Assembly: GCA_019100305.1 (NCBI GenBank)
Contig: JAHRHW010000015.1
Location: 1 to 23,831, forward strand
Source: Candidatus Thiodiazotropha taylori
GTDB lineage: Bacteria > Pseudomonadota > Gammaproteobacteria > Chromatiales > Chromatiaceae
Direction of reading: 5' to 3'
DNA: 23,831 nucleotides
This document shows, one piece after another, positions 1 through 7,492 of the stretch; positions within the stretch are counted from its first letter, which is position 1; each line of letters begins with the position of its first letter. Below the pieces are notes generated by a model that had not been told where the DNA came from, did not search any database, and saw only the letters and a program-made list of their open reading frames with translations. The translations under genes were made by a program, and so were the position numbers.

Positions 1-450
1 GATCACCGCTTTATGGGCAATCGAACCCAGCGCGATCACCACACTCTCGGATGGCATCGCTGACAGCTCCTGGGCAAGAAAGTCATTACACTGATTGACT
101 TCTGCCCCTAAAGGTTTGTTCTGCGGTGGCAAACATTTGACTGCGTTGGTGATACGGCAGTTATTCAGCTCAAGTCCATCCCGACGGCTTGTCGATTCAG
201 GTTGATTGGAAAATCCATAGTCGTAGAGTGTCTGATAGAGCAGCACGCCCGCATGGTCACCGGTAAAGGGTCTGCCTGTTGCATTGGCACCGTGCATGCC
301 CGGCGCCAGGCCGACAATCAGCAGTTTGGCTTGCGCGTCGCCAAATGGCGCAACAGGTGCCGCATGATAGTCAGGGTAATCCTCAGCGACCTGATCAAGG
401 AACTCTGCCAGCCTGGGACAGCGGCGGCATTTGGCAGTAAATCTCTTCAA
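1..450 (-). CDS. Uracil-DNA glycosylase, family 5 (UDGb) type, 3' end outside window
   Basis: Removes uracil (and in characterised UDGb enzymes some other deaminated bases) from DNA, starting base-excision repair in the cytoplasm. I translated this frame directly: 150 codons are in the window and the C-terminus lies beyond position 1. Visible features are a CxxC pair near the N-terminus (Cys8, Cys11) and later cysteines at 98, 106 and 121 that could supply the usual four Fe-S ligands, then the nucleotide-binding motif GLAPGMHGANATGRPFTGD (residues 47-65), which has the UDGb pattern rather than the GEAPG of family 4. A TGA stop lies in frame three codons upstream, so the start must be the TTG at 450-448; a GAAGG sits about ten bases before it. 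It is the last gene of a leftward-reading series, about 130 bases after the response regulator gene. The family assignment is secure; the exact substrate range is not visible. Confidence 0.85.
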   Translation of the reverse strand, partial: MKRFTAKCRRCPRLAEFLDQVAEDYPDYHAAPVAPFGDAQAKLLIVGLAPGMHGANATGRPFTGDHAGVLLYQTLYDYGFSNQPESTSRRDGLELNNCRITNAVKCLPPQNKPLGAEVNQCNDFLAQELSAMPSESVVIALGSIAHKAVI

Positions 451-566
451 AGCTAATCAACCTTCATCGTGATTTCTGTAACAGTCAGAGCCAACCCGAT
501 ACGCACTATCAGGGCATGGCTCACTGCATGATACAGAATCTGTGTCGAGGGGGGCCAGGGACTGCC

Positions 567-590
567 CTAGGGCCTGTTATCCCTAATCGC
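567..590. repeat. Copy 1 of an interspersed repeat (CTAGGGCCTGTTA family)
   Basis: This copy begins CTAGGGCCTGTTA and continues TCCCTAATCGC. The first 13 bases are identical to the copies at 20963 and 23776, and CTAATC is shared a few bases later. It overlaps the TAG stop codon (585-583) of the response regulator gene. The flanking GCCCTAGGGC (564-573) is a perfect palindrome. The copy may be a degenerate or partial member of the family. Confidence 0.55.
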
Positions 591-1224
591 TGTCCTTCAA
601 AATACCATGGCGGTATGCGAGTCGTGTCAACTCAACATCGTTCTTGATATCGAGTTTTTCGTAGATTCGCTGACGATAGGTACTGACGGTTTTAGGACTG
701 AGAGAGAGGATATCGGATATCTCCTGATTCTTTTGTCCTTCCAGGATCTGCAGCAAGACCTGTGTCTCTCTTGAGGAGAGTGCTTTGAATGGATTGTCAG
801 CGTGTCCCTGCCACTCGGTCAGAGTGTGTTTTCTGGCAACATCGGAAGCAATATAGTGGTGACCATTGTATACCGCACGAATCGCCCGAATCATCTCATC
901 CGCAGGACAACCCTTGGTAAGAAATCCCATGGCGCCGACCTCATGCAGTCTTGAAGGGAATGGGTCATCATCGAGCACAGTCAATGCAATCACTTTCAAA
1001 TCCGGTTTGACACGAAGCACTCTGCGGGTTGCTTCAATGCCCCCCATTCCAGGCATGTTGACATCCATCAGCACCACGTCCGGCGAGGATTTTCTCACCA
1101 GCTCAATAGCTTCTTCCCCTGTTGAGGCTTCCCCGGCAACTTCGATCTCTTCTGCCTTGTCGAGAATCCCCTTAACTCCGGTCCTGATCAATTCATGATC
1201 ATCAACCAGTAACACTTTTATCAT
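583..1224 (-). CDS. uvrY: Response regulator, GacA/UvrY type (NarL/LuxR family)
   Basis: Cytoplasmic two-component response regulator of 213 residues. In characterised relatives it is phosphorylated by the BarA/GacS sensor and activates small RNAs that titrate CsrA/RsmA. The receiver domain (about 1-120) shows the acidic pocket Asp8/Asp9, the phospho-acceptor Asp54 in LMDVNMPGM, the switch Thr near 82 and Lys104 in FLTKG. A LuxR-type helix-turn-helix follows (about 145-205: LSSRETQVLLQILEGQKNQE, then SPKTVSTYRQRIYEKL). The frame stays open 28 codons upstream, but family length and the MIKVLLVDDH beginning point to ATG 1224-1222; only a weak GAGA precedes it. In many relatives uvrC is the next gene, but here the neighbour is a uracil-DNA glycosylase, so the classic linkage is lost. 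GacA and UvrY orthologues cannot be told apart from NarL paralogues with total certainty by eye. Confidence 0.85.
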   Translation of the reverse strand: MIKVLLVDDHELIRTGVKGILDKAEEIEVAGEASTGEEAIELVRKSSPDVVLMDVNMPGMGGIEATRRVLRVKPDLKVIALTVLDDDPFPSRLHEVGAMGFLTKGCPADEMIRAIRAVYNGHHYIASDVARKHTLTEWQGHADNPFKALSSRETQVLLQILEGQKNQEISDILSLSPKTVSTYRQRIYEKLDIKNDVELTRLAYRHGILKDSD

Positions 1225-1413
1225 TTTTGCATCTCTGCAGATCCCTCTTACCCTTGTGAAAAAGGCATATCGATATCTATTGAAATTTGTCCCTAAATCC
1301 ATACCCAAACATTCTTATTAGGGCTAATTTACCCCAAATGAGTGGTAACAGCGAGTACTATAGGTTGTAAAATTCAGTCCTTTAAACCCTGCTGAGTACG
1401 GCAGCAGAGGTAC

Positions 1414-1905
1414 TTAACCGACCTGGGACATCGGAAATTCAGCAGCCAGATTACGGCTGTTAACGAGGAAGGAATGACCTTGCTCTACGCAGTATCTAAG
1501 CCATTTTGAGAGAAAGAGATTGATTTTCCAACGTTGCTCCAGGGTTGGATTCGTTCCCCAACGATCGAGTGGCAAGCTGGACTGACGCAAGTCGACCACA
1601 TCCACCTGCCTCGAATCATGGTAGACCCTCAGCATGGCATCAGGATCGGGGTAATCTCCCACAACATGGGTGAAGTAGTAGGTCAGATGTACCAGAGTTG
1701 TGTAGGGGGTCTGTTCGATCACATCCAGGTAGAGATCCATCGATCCGCCCAATCTTGATCGATACTCCCCTGTCAGAGTTTGAAGGTCGGGCGCCATTCG
1801 CATCAGCAATCCGTAGCTCTCTTCACTGAGATCCAGTACGCGCCCCACCGTCGGCTGCTGGGAAAGCAGCTTTTTCGTACTCCATGGGTAGTCTGAAGAT
1901 CTCAT
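1414..1905 (-). CDS. YqiB-family protein (DUF1249)
   Basis: Protein of 163 residues with no known biochemical role. It matches the DUF1249/YqiB family through the central LYLDVIEQTPYTTLVHLTYY segment, the DAMLRVYHDSRQVDVVDL strand (in E. coli YqiB the corresponding text is MTVRLYHDAMVAEV) and the C-terminal INLFLSKWLRYCVEQGH helix (compare INQFLADWLRYC). No signal peptide or membrane segment is visible. The frame could start at TTG 1926 or ATG 1905; neither has a good Shine-Dalgarno, and I chose the ATG because the extra seven residues are not conserved in the family as I remember it. A strong hairpin (1921-1953) lies directly upstream and contains the TTG. The thioredoxin gene is immediately upstream on the same strand, so the two may be cotranscribed. 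Confidence 0.8.
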   Translation of the reverse strand: MRSSDYPWSTKKLLSQQPTVGRVLDLSEESYGLLMRMAPDLQTLTGEYRSRLGGSMDLYLDVIEQTPYTTLVHLTYYFTHVVGDYPDPDAMLRVYHDSRQVDVVDLRQSSLPLDRWGTNPTLEQRWKINLFLSKWLRYCVEQGHSFLVNSRNLAAEFPMSQVG

Positions 1906-1920
1906 GTCGTCTGTTCGGTC

Positions 1921-1953
1921 ATTCAAGTCCGCTGCATCACAGCAGACTTGAAT
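1921..1953 (-). promoter_or_regulatory. Stem-loop just upstream of the YqiB-family gene
   Basis: ATTCAAGTC (1921-1929) pairs with GACTTGAAT (1945-1953), and GCTG (1931-1934) pairs with CAGC (1940-1943), with one mismatch between the two stems and a five-base loop. It lies between the thioredoxin stop and the DUF1249 start. No T-tract follows on the minus strand, so it is not a classic intrinsic terminator. It could be an mRNA-processing or attenuation structure, or could mask the alternative TTG start that falls within the stem. Confidence 0.5.
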
Positions 1954-1996
1954 CGTTCCGTTTAACGCTCAGCCTGGGTCTGCAGCCGACGCTTGA

Positions 1997-2374
1997 TTAA
2001 GCGTTCTGGCCATTCTGCTGCTCAGCCTCGATTTGTGCTCTTACTTCATTCATATCCAGTTCACTGGCTTTGCTGAGCAATTCGCGGAACGCAGATTCCG
2101 GCAGCGCTCCAGGCTGAGAGAAGATAATGATATTTTCACGGAAGATCATCAGCGTTGGAATCGACCGCACCTGAAAGTGCATGGCGAGTTCCTGCTCATC
2201 TTCGGTATTCACTTTTCCGAATACGATATTGGGATGGTCTTCAGATACACTCTCATAGGTTGGAGCGAAGGAACGGCATGGACCACACCAGGGTGCCCAA
2301 AAGTCAATGATCACGAAATCATTTTCGGTTACGGTCGACTCAAAATTATCTTTTGTTAATTCTACAACAGCCAC
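1997..2374 (-). CDS. Thioredoxin-family protein
   Basis: Small cytoplasmic dithiol/disulfide oxidoreductase of 125 residues. The thioredoxin fold is recognisable: FWAPWCGPC with active-site Cys30 and Cys33 preceded by Trp29, the buried Asp24 (IIDFWAP), the cis-Pro73 loop (RSIPTL) and the C-terminal glycine (FSQPGALP, which replaces the usual VGA). It is slightly longer than TrxA (about 108) because of a charged, glutamine-rich tail ending EAEQQNGQNA. The start is GTG 2374-2372 with AGGGG eight bases upstream. There is no signal peptide, so it should be cytosolic. It follows adk after the terminator at 2481-2503 and precedes the DUF1249 gene. Because of the diverged positions and extra tail I call it a TrxA paralogue rather than TrxA itself. 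Confidence 0.9.
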   Translation of the reverse strand: MAVVELTKDNFESTVTENDFVIIDFWAPWCGPCRSFAPTYESVSEDHPNIVFGKVNTEDEQELAMHFQVRSIPTLMIFRENIIIFSQPGALPESAFRELLSKASELDMNEVRAQIEAEQQNGQNA

Positions 2375-2480
2375 GTGGTAGCCCCTTACTGGAAGTTAAG
2401 ATATGGCAGATAGTATCAGAATAGAGGGTGGAATGCCTGCCGGATTACCTATCCCCTGAAGTGGGTTTCAAAACTAAGAA

Positions 2481-2503
2481 GGGCCGCGACAATTGTGCGG
2501 CCC
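2481..2503 (-). terminator. Intrinsic terminator after adk
   Basis: A perfect 7-bp GC stem, GGGCCGC (2481-2487) with GCGGCCC (2497-2503), and a nine-base loop. On the minus strand it is followed by a T-rich stretch (TTCTTAGTTTTG). It starts 28 bases past the adk stop codon and before the thioredoxin gene. Confidence 0.75.
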
Positions 2504-2530
2504 CCTCAGCATTTTCAAGCCGAATTGTGC

Positions 2531-3175
2531 TTAGCCCAGACCTTGATAAATCTGATCCCGGATTTCATCAACTCCGCCTACTCCATTGATTTTTATGTAT
2601 TTACAACCACCAGCATCGGCCTCGGCGCTGTAGAAGGAGATCAATGGTTCAGTCTGATCATGATAGACCTTAAGACGGGCTTTTACGGTATCTTCCTGGT
2701 CATCATCCCGCTGGATCAAGTCTTCACCGGTCTCATCATCCTTACCCTCCACTTTCGGTGGGTTGTAGATGATATGGTAGGTACGGCCAGACGCCAGGTG
2801 GACACGACGCCCAGACATGCGTTTGATAATCTCCTCATCGGGCACATCGATCTCAACCACGGCATCGATCGGTACACCGGCCTCTTTCAGAGACTCTGCC
2901 TGGGGAATGGTGCGGGGAAAACCATCGAACAGGTAGCCATTTTTGCAGTCATCTTCGCTGATCCTCTCCTTGACCATACCCATGATGATGTCATCTGAGA
3001 CCAGGCCACCTTCATCCATAATCTTTTTCGCTGCGACCCCGAGTTCGGTACCCGCTTTGACATGAGCTCTCAGCATATCGCCGGTGGAAATCTGCGGTAT
3101 CTGATATTTTTCTTTTATGTAGTTTGCCTGCGTACCCTTACCGGCACCTGGGCCACCCAACAAAATGACGCGCAT
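2531..3175 (-). CDS. adk: Adenylate kinase
   Basis: Catalyses ATP + AMP to 2 ADP in the cytoplasm, balancing the adenylate pool. The 214-residue length is that of the long-form bacterial enzyme. The P-loop GGPGAGKGTQ (7-16) opens the protein, followed by the AMP-binding STGDMLRAH segment, the GFPRTIPQA motif (about 85-93) and the LID region (about 122-159) with RRVHLASGRTYH and the YNPPK and DDETGEDLIQRDDD motifs; the LID has no zinc cysteines, as in enterobacterial Adk. The start ATG 3175-3173 has a strong AAGGAG seven bases upstream, which supports it. The gene lies downstream of htpG on the same strand, the same order seen in E. coli (htpG-adk), separated here by about 405 bases. Confidence 0.97.
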   Translation of the reverse strand: MRVILLGGPGAGKGTQANYIKEKYQIPQISTGDMLRAHVKAGTELGVAAKKIMDEGGLVSDDIIMGMVKERISEDDCKNGYLFDGFPRTIPQAESLKEAGVPIDAVVEIDVPDEEIIKRMSGRRVHLASGRTYHIIYNPPKVEGKDDETGEDLIQRDDDQEDTVKARLKVYHDQTEPLISFYSAEADAGGCKYIKINGVGGVDEIRDQIYQGLG

Positions 3176-3580
3176 TATGATTCTCCTTTGGTTGTAATTG
3201 ATCTATCCGGATTTTTCTGGGTTCCGAAACCTGAGGCTTCAGCCTGCGCTTTCCGGATCATGGGTCTGAGTTTGCCATGCCCGACAGACGGGGACCAGTT
3301 GAGGCTATCAATAGGCGGATACAGGCCACTTATGGAGTGGAATGAGAATCTGCTCACCTGTCGGTGATCCATCCACTCTTGCCAGGCAATCAGAATTCTA
3401 TTTAACTTTACACAATAATATATTGATATTTATTGGCTTTACACTTGGATCCTTCATCAGCCCATGAAGAACCGAGTCGTTTCTTCAGCGGATAACAGGA
3501 TTCGATTGAGTGTCAGCTGGAATCGTCCCGCCTGGGCAGACCAATTGATCATCGGCCTGCCCGGAGTCGATTGGACGTGA
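3176..3580. other. Intergenic region between htpG and adk
   Basis: About 405 bases without a gene I believe in. It holds the adk ribosome-binding site, an AT-rich tract at about 3397-3443 that probably contains the adk promoter on the minus strand (TATATT is present but I could not pair it with a convincing -35), and a weak inverted repeat downstream of htpG, GGGCAG (3534-3539) with CTGCCC (3557-3562), lacking a T-tract. A 65-codon open frame on the minus strand ends in a TAATG overlap with adk, but its sequence is low in protein character. Confidence 0.5.
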
Positions 3581-5488
3581 TTATTGTCCGGCCAGTTTCA
3601 GCATCAGACTGTTCAGACGCCGCACAAATGCGGCAGGATCATCCAGTTGACCACCTTCAGCCAGCTGCGCCTGATCAAACAGCACTTTACTCAAATCACC
3701 GAAGCGCTCTTCATCCGACTCGTTTTCGAGTTGCACCACCAGCGGATGAGTCGCATTTACCTCCATGATCGGCTTGGTCTGCGGAGCGTCCTGTCCGACC
3801 GATTTGAGCACTCGGGCCAGATTGGCACTCATGTCGTGCTCCTCGACAACCAGACAGGCCGGTGAATCGGTCAATCGCTGACTCACCCTGATCTCTTTGA
3901 CGGACTCCTGCAGTACCTGCTGCATTCTTTCGAGCAGCGCTTTGTGCTCTTCGGTCTGTTTCTCCTGACTCTCCTGCTCTTGCTTGTCTTCAAGCTCACC
4001 CAGATCGAGTTCACCCTTGGCGACAGACTGCAGGGTCTTGCCATCAAACTCAGTCAGGCTGGTAACCAGCCACTCATCCACCCGGTCCGAGAGCAGCAGT
4101 ACTTCAATACCCTTTTTCTTCAACACTTCAAGATGTGGACTGAAACGGGCGGCAGCCGCTGAATCGGCGGTGATATAGTAGATTTTGTCCTGTCCTTCAC
4201 GCATCCTGGAGACATAATCGGCCAGCGATACCGTCTGCTCATCCTGCTCGTTGTGGGTTGAGGCAAAGCGCAGCAGCGCAGAGATTTTCTCCTTGTTGGC
4301 AAAATCCTCTGCTGGTCCCTCTTTCAACACCTTGCCGAATTGATCCCAGAACTCCTGGTACTTTTGCTTATCGTTCTCTGCAAGTTTCTCCAGGGCTCCA
4401 AGCACCCGCTTCACATTGGCCTGGCGAATGGTGTCAATTTTCCGGTTGTGCTGCAGGATTTCCCGGGAGACGTTGAGCGGCAGATCGTCCGAGTCCACCA
4501 CCCCTTTGACGAAACGCATATAGCGAGGCATCAGTTTTTCAGCCTCATCCATGATGAAAACCCGTCTGACGAAGAGCTTCACACCATGTTTCTGATCTCT
4601 GTCCCAAAGGTCAAACGGGGCGCGAGCCGGAACAAATAGCAGCGCGGTATATTCGTTGTTCCCCTCCACCCGGTTGTGGACATGCAGGAGCGGATCCTCA
4701 AAATCATGGGAGACATGTTTGTAAAACTCGTTGTATTCGTCATCACTGATCTCGCTGCGGCTTCGCATCCACAGGGCAGTACCGGTATTTACCCGTTCAA
4801 ATTCAGCGGTTTCCGGTTTCTCCTCATCCTCTCCGTAGAACTCCTTTTCCATCTCCACAGGCATGGTGATGTGATCGGAAAACTTGGAGATGATGTTGCG
4901 CAGCCTGAAGCCTTCTAGAAACTCCTTTTCGTCTTCCCGTAGATGCAGAATGACATCGGTCCCACGGGAGGGTTTGTCGATGTTTTCAATTGAATAGGAA
5001 CCCTTACCCTCGGATACCCATTGAACGCCATGCTCATGTCCCAGACCGGCTCTGCGGGTCTTCAGGGTGACTTTGTCAGCAACGATAAACGCCGAGTAGA
5101 AACCCACACCGAACTGCCCGATCAGCTCACTGTCCTTGGCTTGATCACCGGACATGGCCTCAAAAAACTTGCGCGTGCCGGAGCTGGCAATGGTACCGAT
5201 GGTTTCGGTCACATCCTGGCGGCTCATACCGATACCATTGTCGGAAATGGTCAAGGTACCGGCTTCCTTGTCATAAGTGACCCGAACCTTGAGCTCCGGA
5301 TCATCCTCAAACAGTGCTTCATCGGTAAGCGCTTCAAATCTCAACTTTTCCGCGGCATCCGAGGCATTCGAAATCAGCTCCCGCAGAAAGATCTCTTTGT
5401 TACTGTAGAGGGATCGAATAACGAGATTCAGTACCTGGCTGACTTCTGCCTGAAAATCCAGGGTTTCTTTTTGGGCTTCAACGGTCAT
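3581..5488 (-). CDS. htpG: Molecular chaperone HtpG (bacterial Hsp90)
   Basis: Cytosolic ATP-dependent dimeric chaperone of 635 residues, the normal bacterial length. The N-terminal GHKL ATPase domain shows Glu37/Asn41 in RELISNASDA, the nucleotide-binding DNGIGM (83-88), the lid TIASSGT and the glycine-rich GQFGVGFYSAF. The middle domain follows, including LPLNVSREILQHN with the conserved arginine of the catalytic loop, and then the C-terminal dimerisation domain ending in MLKLAGQ. The start ATG 5488-5486 has GAGG about twelve bases upstream. Expression by a heat-shock sigma factor is usual for the family, but I could not find a convincing sigma-32 promoter in the 160 bases upstream. It precedes adk, the enterobacterial order. 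Confidence 0.98.
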   Translation of the reverse strand: MTVEAQKETLDFQAEVSQVLNLVIRSLYSNKEIFLRELISNASDAAEKLRFEALTDEALFEDDPELKVRVTYDKEAGTLTISDNGIGMSRQDVTETIGTIASSGTRKFFEAMSGDQAKDSELIGQFGVGFYSAFIVADKVTLKTRRAGLGHEHGVQWVSEGKGSYSIENIDKPSRGTDVILHLREDEKEFLEGFRLRNIISKFSDHITMPVEMEKEFYGEDEEKPETAEFERVNTGTALWMRSRSEISDDEYNEFYKHVSHDFEDPLLHVHNRVEGNNEYTALLFVPARAPFDLWDRDQKHGVKLFVRRVFIMDEAEKLMPRYMRFVKGVVDSDDLPLNVSREILQHNRKIDTIRQANVKRVLGALEKLAENDKQKYQEFWDQFGKVLKEGPAEDFANKEKISALLRFASTHNEQDEQTVSLADYVSRMREGQDKIYYITADSAAAARFSPHLEVLKKKGIEVLLLSDRVDEWLVTSLTEFDGKTLQSVAKGELDLGELEDKQEQESQEKQTEEHKALLERMQQVLQESVKEIRVSQRLTDSPACLVVEEHDMSANLARVLKSVGQDAPQTKPIMEVNATHPLVVQLENESDEERFGDLSKVLFDQAQLAEGGQLDDPAAFVRRLNSLMLKLAGQ

Positions 5489-5613
5489 ATTTGAGAACGG
5501 CCTCTGTTATCAAGGTAGATACAAAAAATTCCTGTAAAACGGTCTGATTCGCAACGGGCATCAACACCCTGCAGCGCTTCCAGGATTATAAATTGGTCAG
5601 ATAGTTGGGATGG

Positions 5614-5635
5614 CTGGCCTCTTTTTCAAGGCCAG
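5614..5635 (-). terminator. Hairpin after the outer-membrane barrel gene
   Basis: CTGGCCT (5614-5620) pairs perfectly with AGGCCAG (5629-5635) across an eight-base loop, 14 bases past the barrel gene stop codon. No T-tract follows on the minus strand, so termination efficiency is uncertain. Confidence 0.4.
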
Positions 5636-5648
5636 ATGCTCAATTGAA

Positions 5649-7100
5649 TTAAAAACTAGCCATGAATCCGATATTTACGCGATTCTCTTCATAGGTATTC
5701 AACTCGGTATCCCCATCCCGTTCAAGATGGCTGTAACCGACTGACACCCTGGCATCCTGACCGAGCAGATAGCCGAGACCCAGCGAGGCGGTCCATTCGT
5801 CATAGTTGCTCAGTTCCTGCTCATGATCCGACCAGAGTATGCGGGCCACCCCGGTAATCCTGCGGCTGATCAGTCGACTGAATGAGATGGCAGCCGTACT
5901 ATCCTCGGTATCCTGAGTATCGACCACGTAATCCCGTTTGATGTAACCACCCCTCACTTCAAAGCGGGTACGTTGGGCGCTGAACAGATAGGAGGCATCG
6001 ACACGATCGACTTCGTAATACTCTGCGCTCAGGGTGGAGACACCGGTAACCCGTACCGGCGGCGGATTGTCTAGCACCGCATCCCGAACCACATTGCCAA
6101 AGGCATCCTGGCGCTGGAACAGTGACGTATGGGTCGCTTCATCACGGGCACTGATGTAATCCCGTTTATAGGTTGCACGCCAGACCGACCTACTGGCTTC
6201 ATGCTCAAAATCCACGTAGTAGTCATCACCAAATGCCCGCTCACCGCCGCCAATGGCAAAACGGGTACGGCTGGTTGGTGTAAAAACAAGCCCCACTGAC
6301 CAGATTTCACCATCCACATCTTCACCGATAACCAGGTCGTAATCTTCATAACCTGCGGCAAAGGCGACCGCCCAGCGACGGGTGATCTGTTGCAGAAACT
6401 CCCCACGGAAGATTGAGATCTTGTTGTCCTCGGCGGTGCCGGAAAAGTCTTCCCTGGTATGGCTGGCAGAGAGCTCCCAGGCCTGGGCCGTCGAATAGGT
6501 TCCGCTACCGAGTATCAAATTGTACTTCTGAGAAGTACTGTCAACTTCGGTATCCTCTTCATAGTCGACCTTATCAGTCGAGTATCGCGCCTCCAGGACG
6601 CTGGTATTGCCGAACCGGGTCGTATAATAGGGACTTGCCCCCATCGTGTAGTAGTCCAGGTTCTCGGTTGGACCGGTCAGGCCGTCCGGGCTGTTGCGAC
6701 TGTTGGCGATGCGTGTCTGGTCGGCGGTTGCCCAGAGATCCAGATAGAGGTGGTTCTCCATCAACTCCGCATCTGCGTTGGCGCGCAGCTGATGCACGGT
6801 TTCGTTATCCCGGGTCTCCTCTTTGTAGTAGCGGTACTCAGGGGAGTAGTTGAAATCCAAATTGGTCCTGGCACCTTCCCGCAGAATGGAGATGCCGGGC
6901 TTTACGCGGGTGACGTACTCCGTCTCCTTGTCGTCATTGGTCAGCAGTGCATTGTCCGTGTAGATTTCGTCCAGTGTGATCGACGGCGAGACGATCCACT
7001 CCCCCGATTGAGCCGTCAGAGGCAGTGACAGGATACTGAACATGCCCAGCATACGTATCGCCTGTTTTCGCTCGTGCCAGTGATTTTTTACGCAAGACAT
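5649..7100 (-). CDS. Outer-membrane beta-barrel protein, EpsL/PEP-CTERM-associated type
   Basis: Predicted outer-membrane protein of 483 residues. It has a basic N-terminus and hydrophobic segment (about 13-30, MLGMFSILSLPLTAQSG) that looks like a Sec signal, then alternating aromatic/polar strands throughout and a terminal phenylalanine (VNIGFMASF), the usual BAM signal of barrels. The opening WIVSPSITLDEIYTDNALLT and the VTRVKPGISILREGARTNLD stretch resemble the family annotated as PEP-CTERM system-associated or exopolysaccharide-export EpsL-like proteins. I chose ATG 7100-7098, preceded by GGGGTGG about five bases upstream, over GTG 7109. No exosortase or polysaccharide genes lie nearby, so its partner is not visible. 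In those systems it is thought to act at the outer membrane in polymer export; here that is inference. Confidence 0.7.
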   Translation of the reverse strand: MSCVKNHWHERKQAIRMLGMFSILSLPLTAQSGEWIVSPSITLDEIYTDNALLTNDDKETEYVTRVKPGISILREGARTNLDFNYSPEYRYYKEETRDNETVHQLRANADAELMENHLYLDLWATADQTRIANSRNSPDGLTGPTENLDYYTMGASPYYTTRFGNTSVLEARYSTDKVDYEEDTEVDSTSQKYNLILGSGTYSTAQAWELSASHTREDFSGTAEDNKISIFRGEFLQQITRRWAVAFAAGYEDYDLVIGEDVDGEIWSVGLVFTPTSRTRFAIGGGERAFGDDYYVDFEHEASRSVWRATYKRDYISARDEATHTSLFQRQDAFGNVVRDAVLDNPPPVRVTGVSTLSAEYYEVDRVDASYLFSAQRTRFEVRGGYIKRDYVVDTQDTEDSTAAISFSRLISRRITGVARILWSDHEQELSNYDEWTASLGLGYLLGQDARVSVGYSHLERDGDTELNTYEENRVNIGFMASF

Positions 7101-7492
7101 CCTATCCACCCCGTTTGGTTCGGTCTTAATTGAGTCATGTTGTATCTTTCATCCATGTTTGCGTCAACAGCGACGATCCTGACTGATCCCGTGAGACGGA
7201 GGCTCCGCTATGGGAAAACCTCTGTGAGAGCAATTATGGGGCAGGCATTCTACCACGCTTTGTTGTGCTTGAACTTATCTACTGCACAAATCGCCCGCCT
7301 GACGTCTCACCTGGATGGAGGCATGGCCGGTGAGCACCAATCCAATCGGTCCCATGTAACCTGTCAGCAATCTTCTTACAATCACACGGACATAACCAGG
7401 CAATATGTCACCATCCGAGCTTCAACTGACTACGTCAGGTATGATTGAATAGCAGTTATCCAAGCAATCGAACCCTACGAAGTACATAAACC
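7101..7492. other. Intergenic region between divergent barrel gene and pgm
   Basis: About 390 bases separating two divergently transcribed genes, so it should hold both promoters. I could not settle on either. It contains a 103-codon plus-strand open frame (7137-7448) without a ribosome-binding site or recognisable protein features. Around 7196-7206 is a small CGGA-GGC-TCCG hairpin. I looked for a cyclic-di-GMP riboswitch because of the barrel gene and did not find its conserved core. Confidence 0.4.

Noticed and set aside
3175..3372. 65-codon minus-strand frame ending in TAATG overlap with adk
   Set aside because: adk has its own strong Shine-Dalgarno, encoded within this frame, so the overlap is probably chance; the peptide has no protein-like pattern.
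5489..5600. Sigma-32 promoter upstream of htpG
   Set aside because: A CTTGAT is present, but no CCCCAT-like -10 at the right distance; it lies too close to the start codon.
7110..7260. Possible cyclic-di-GMP riboswitch upstream of the barrel gene
   Set aside because: A GACGCAAAC fragment occurs on the minus strand, but the conserved GEMM stems and tetraloop-receptor elements are absent.
7137..7448. 103-codon plus-strand open frame between the barrel gene and pgm
   Set aside because: No ribosome-binding site, no recognisable features, and it covers the region expected to contain two divergent promoters.
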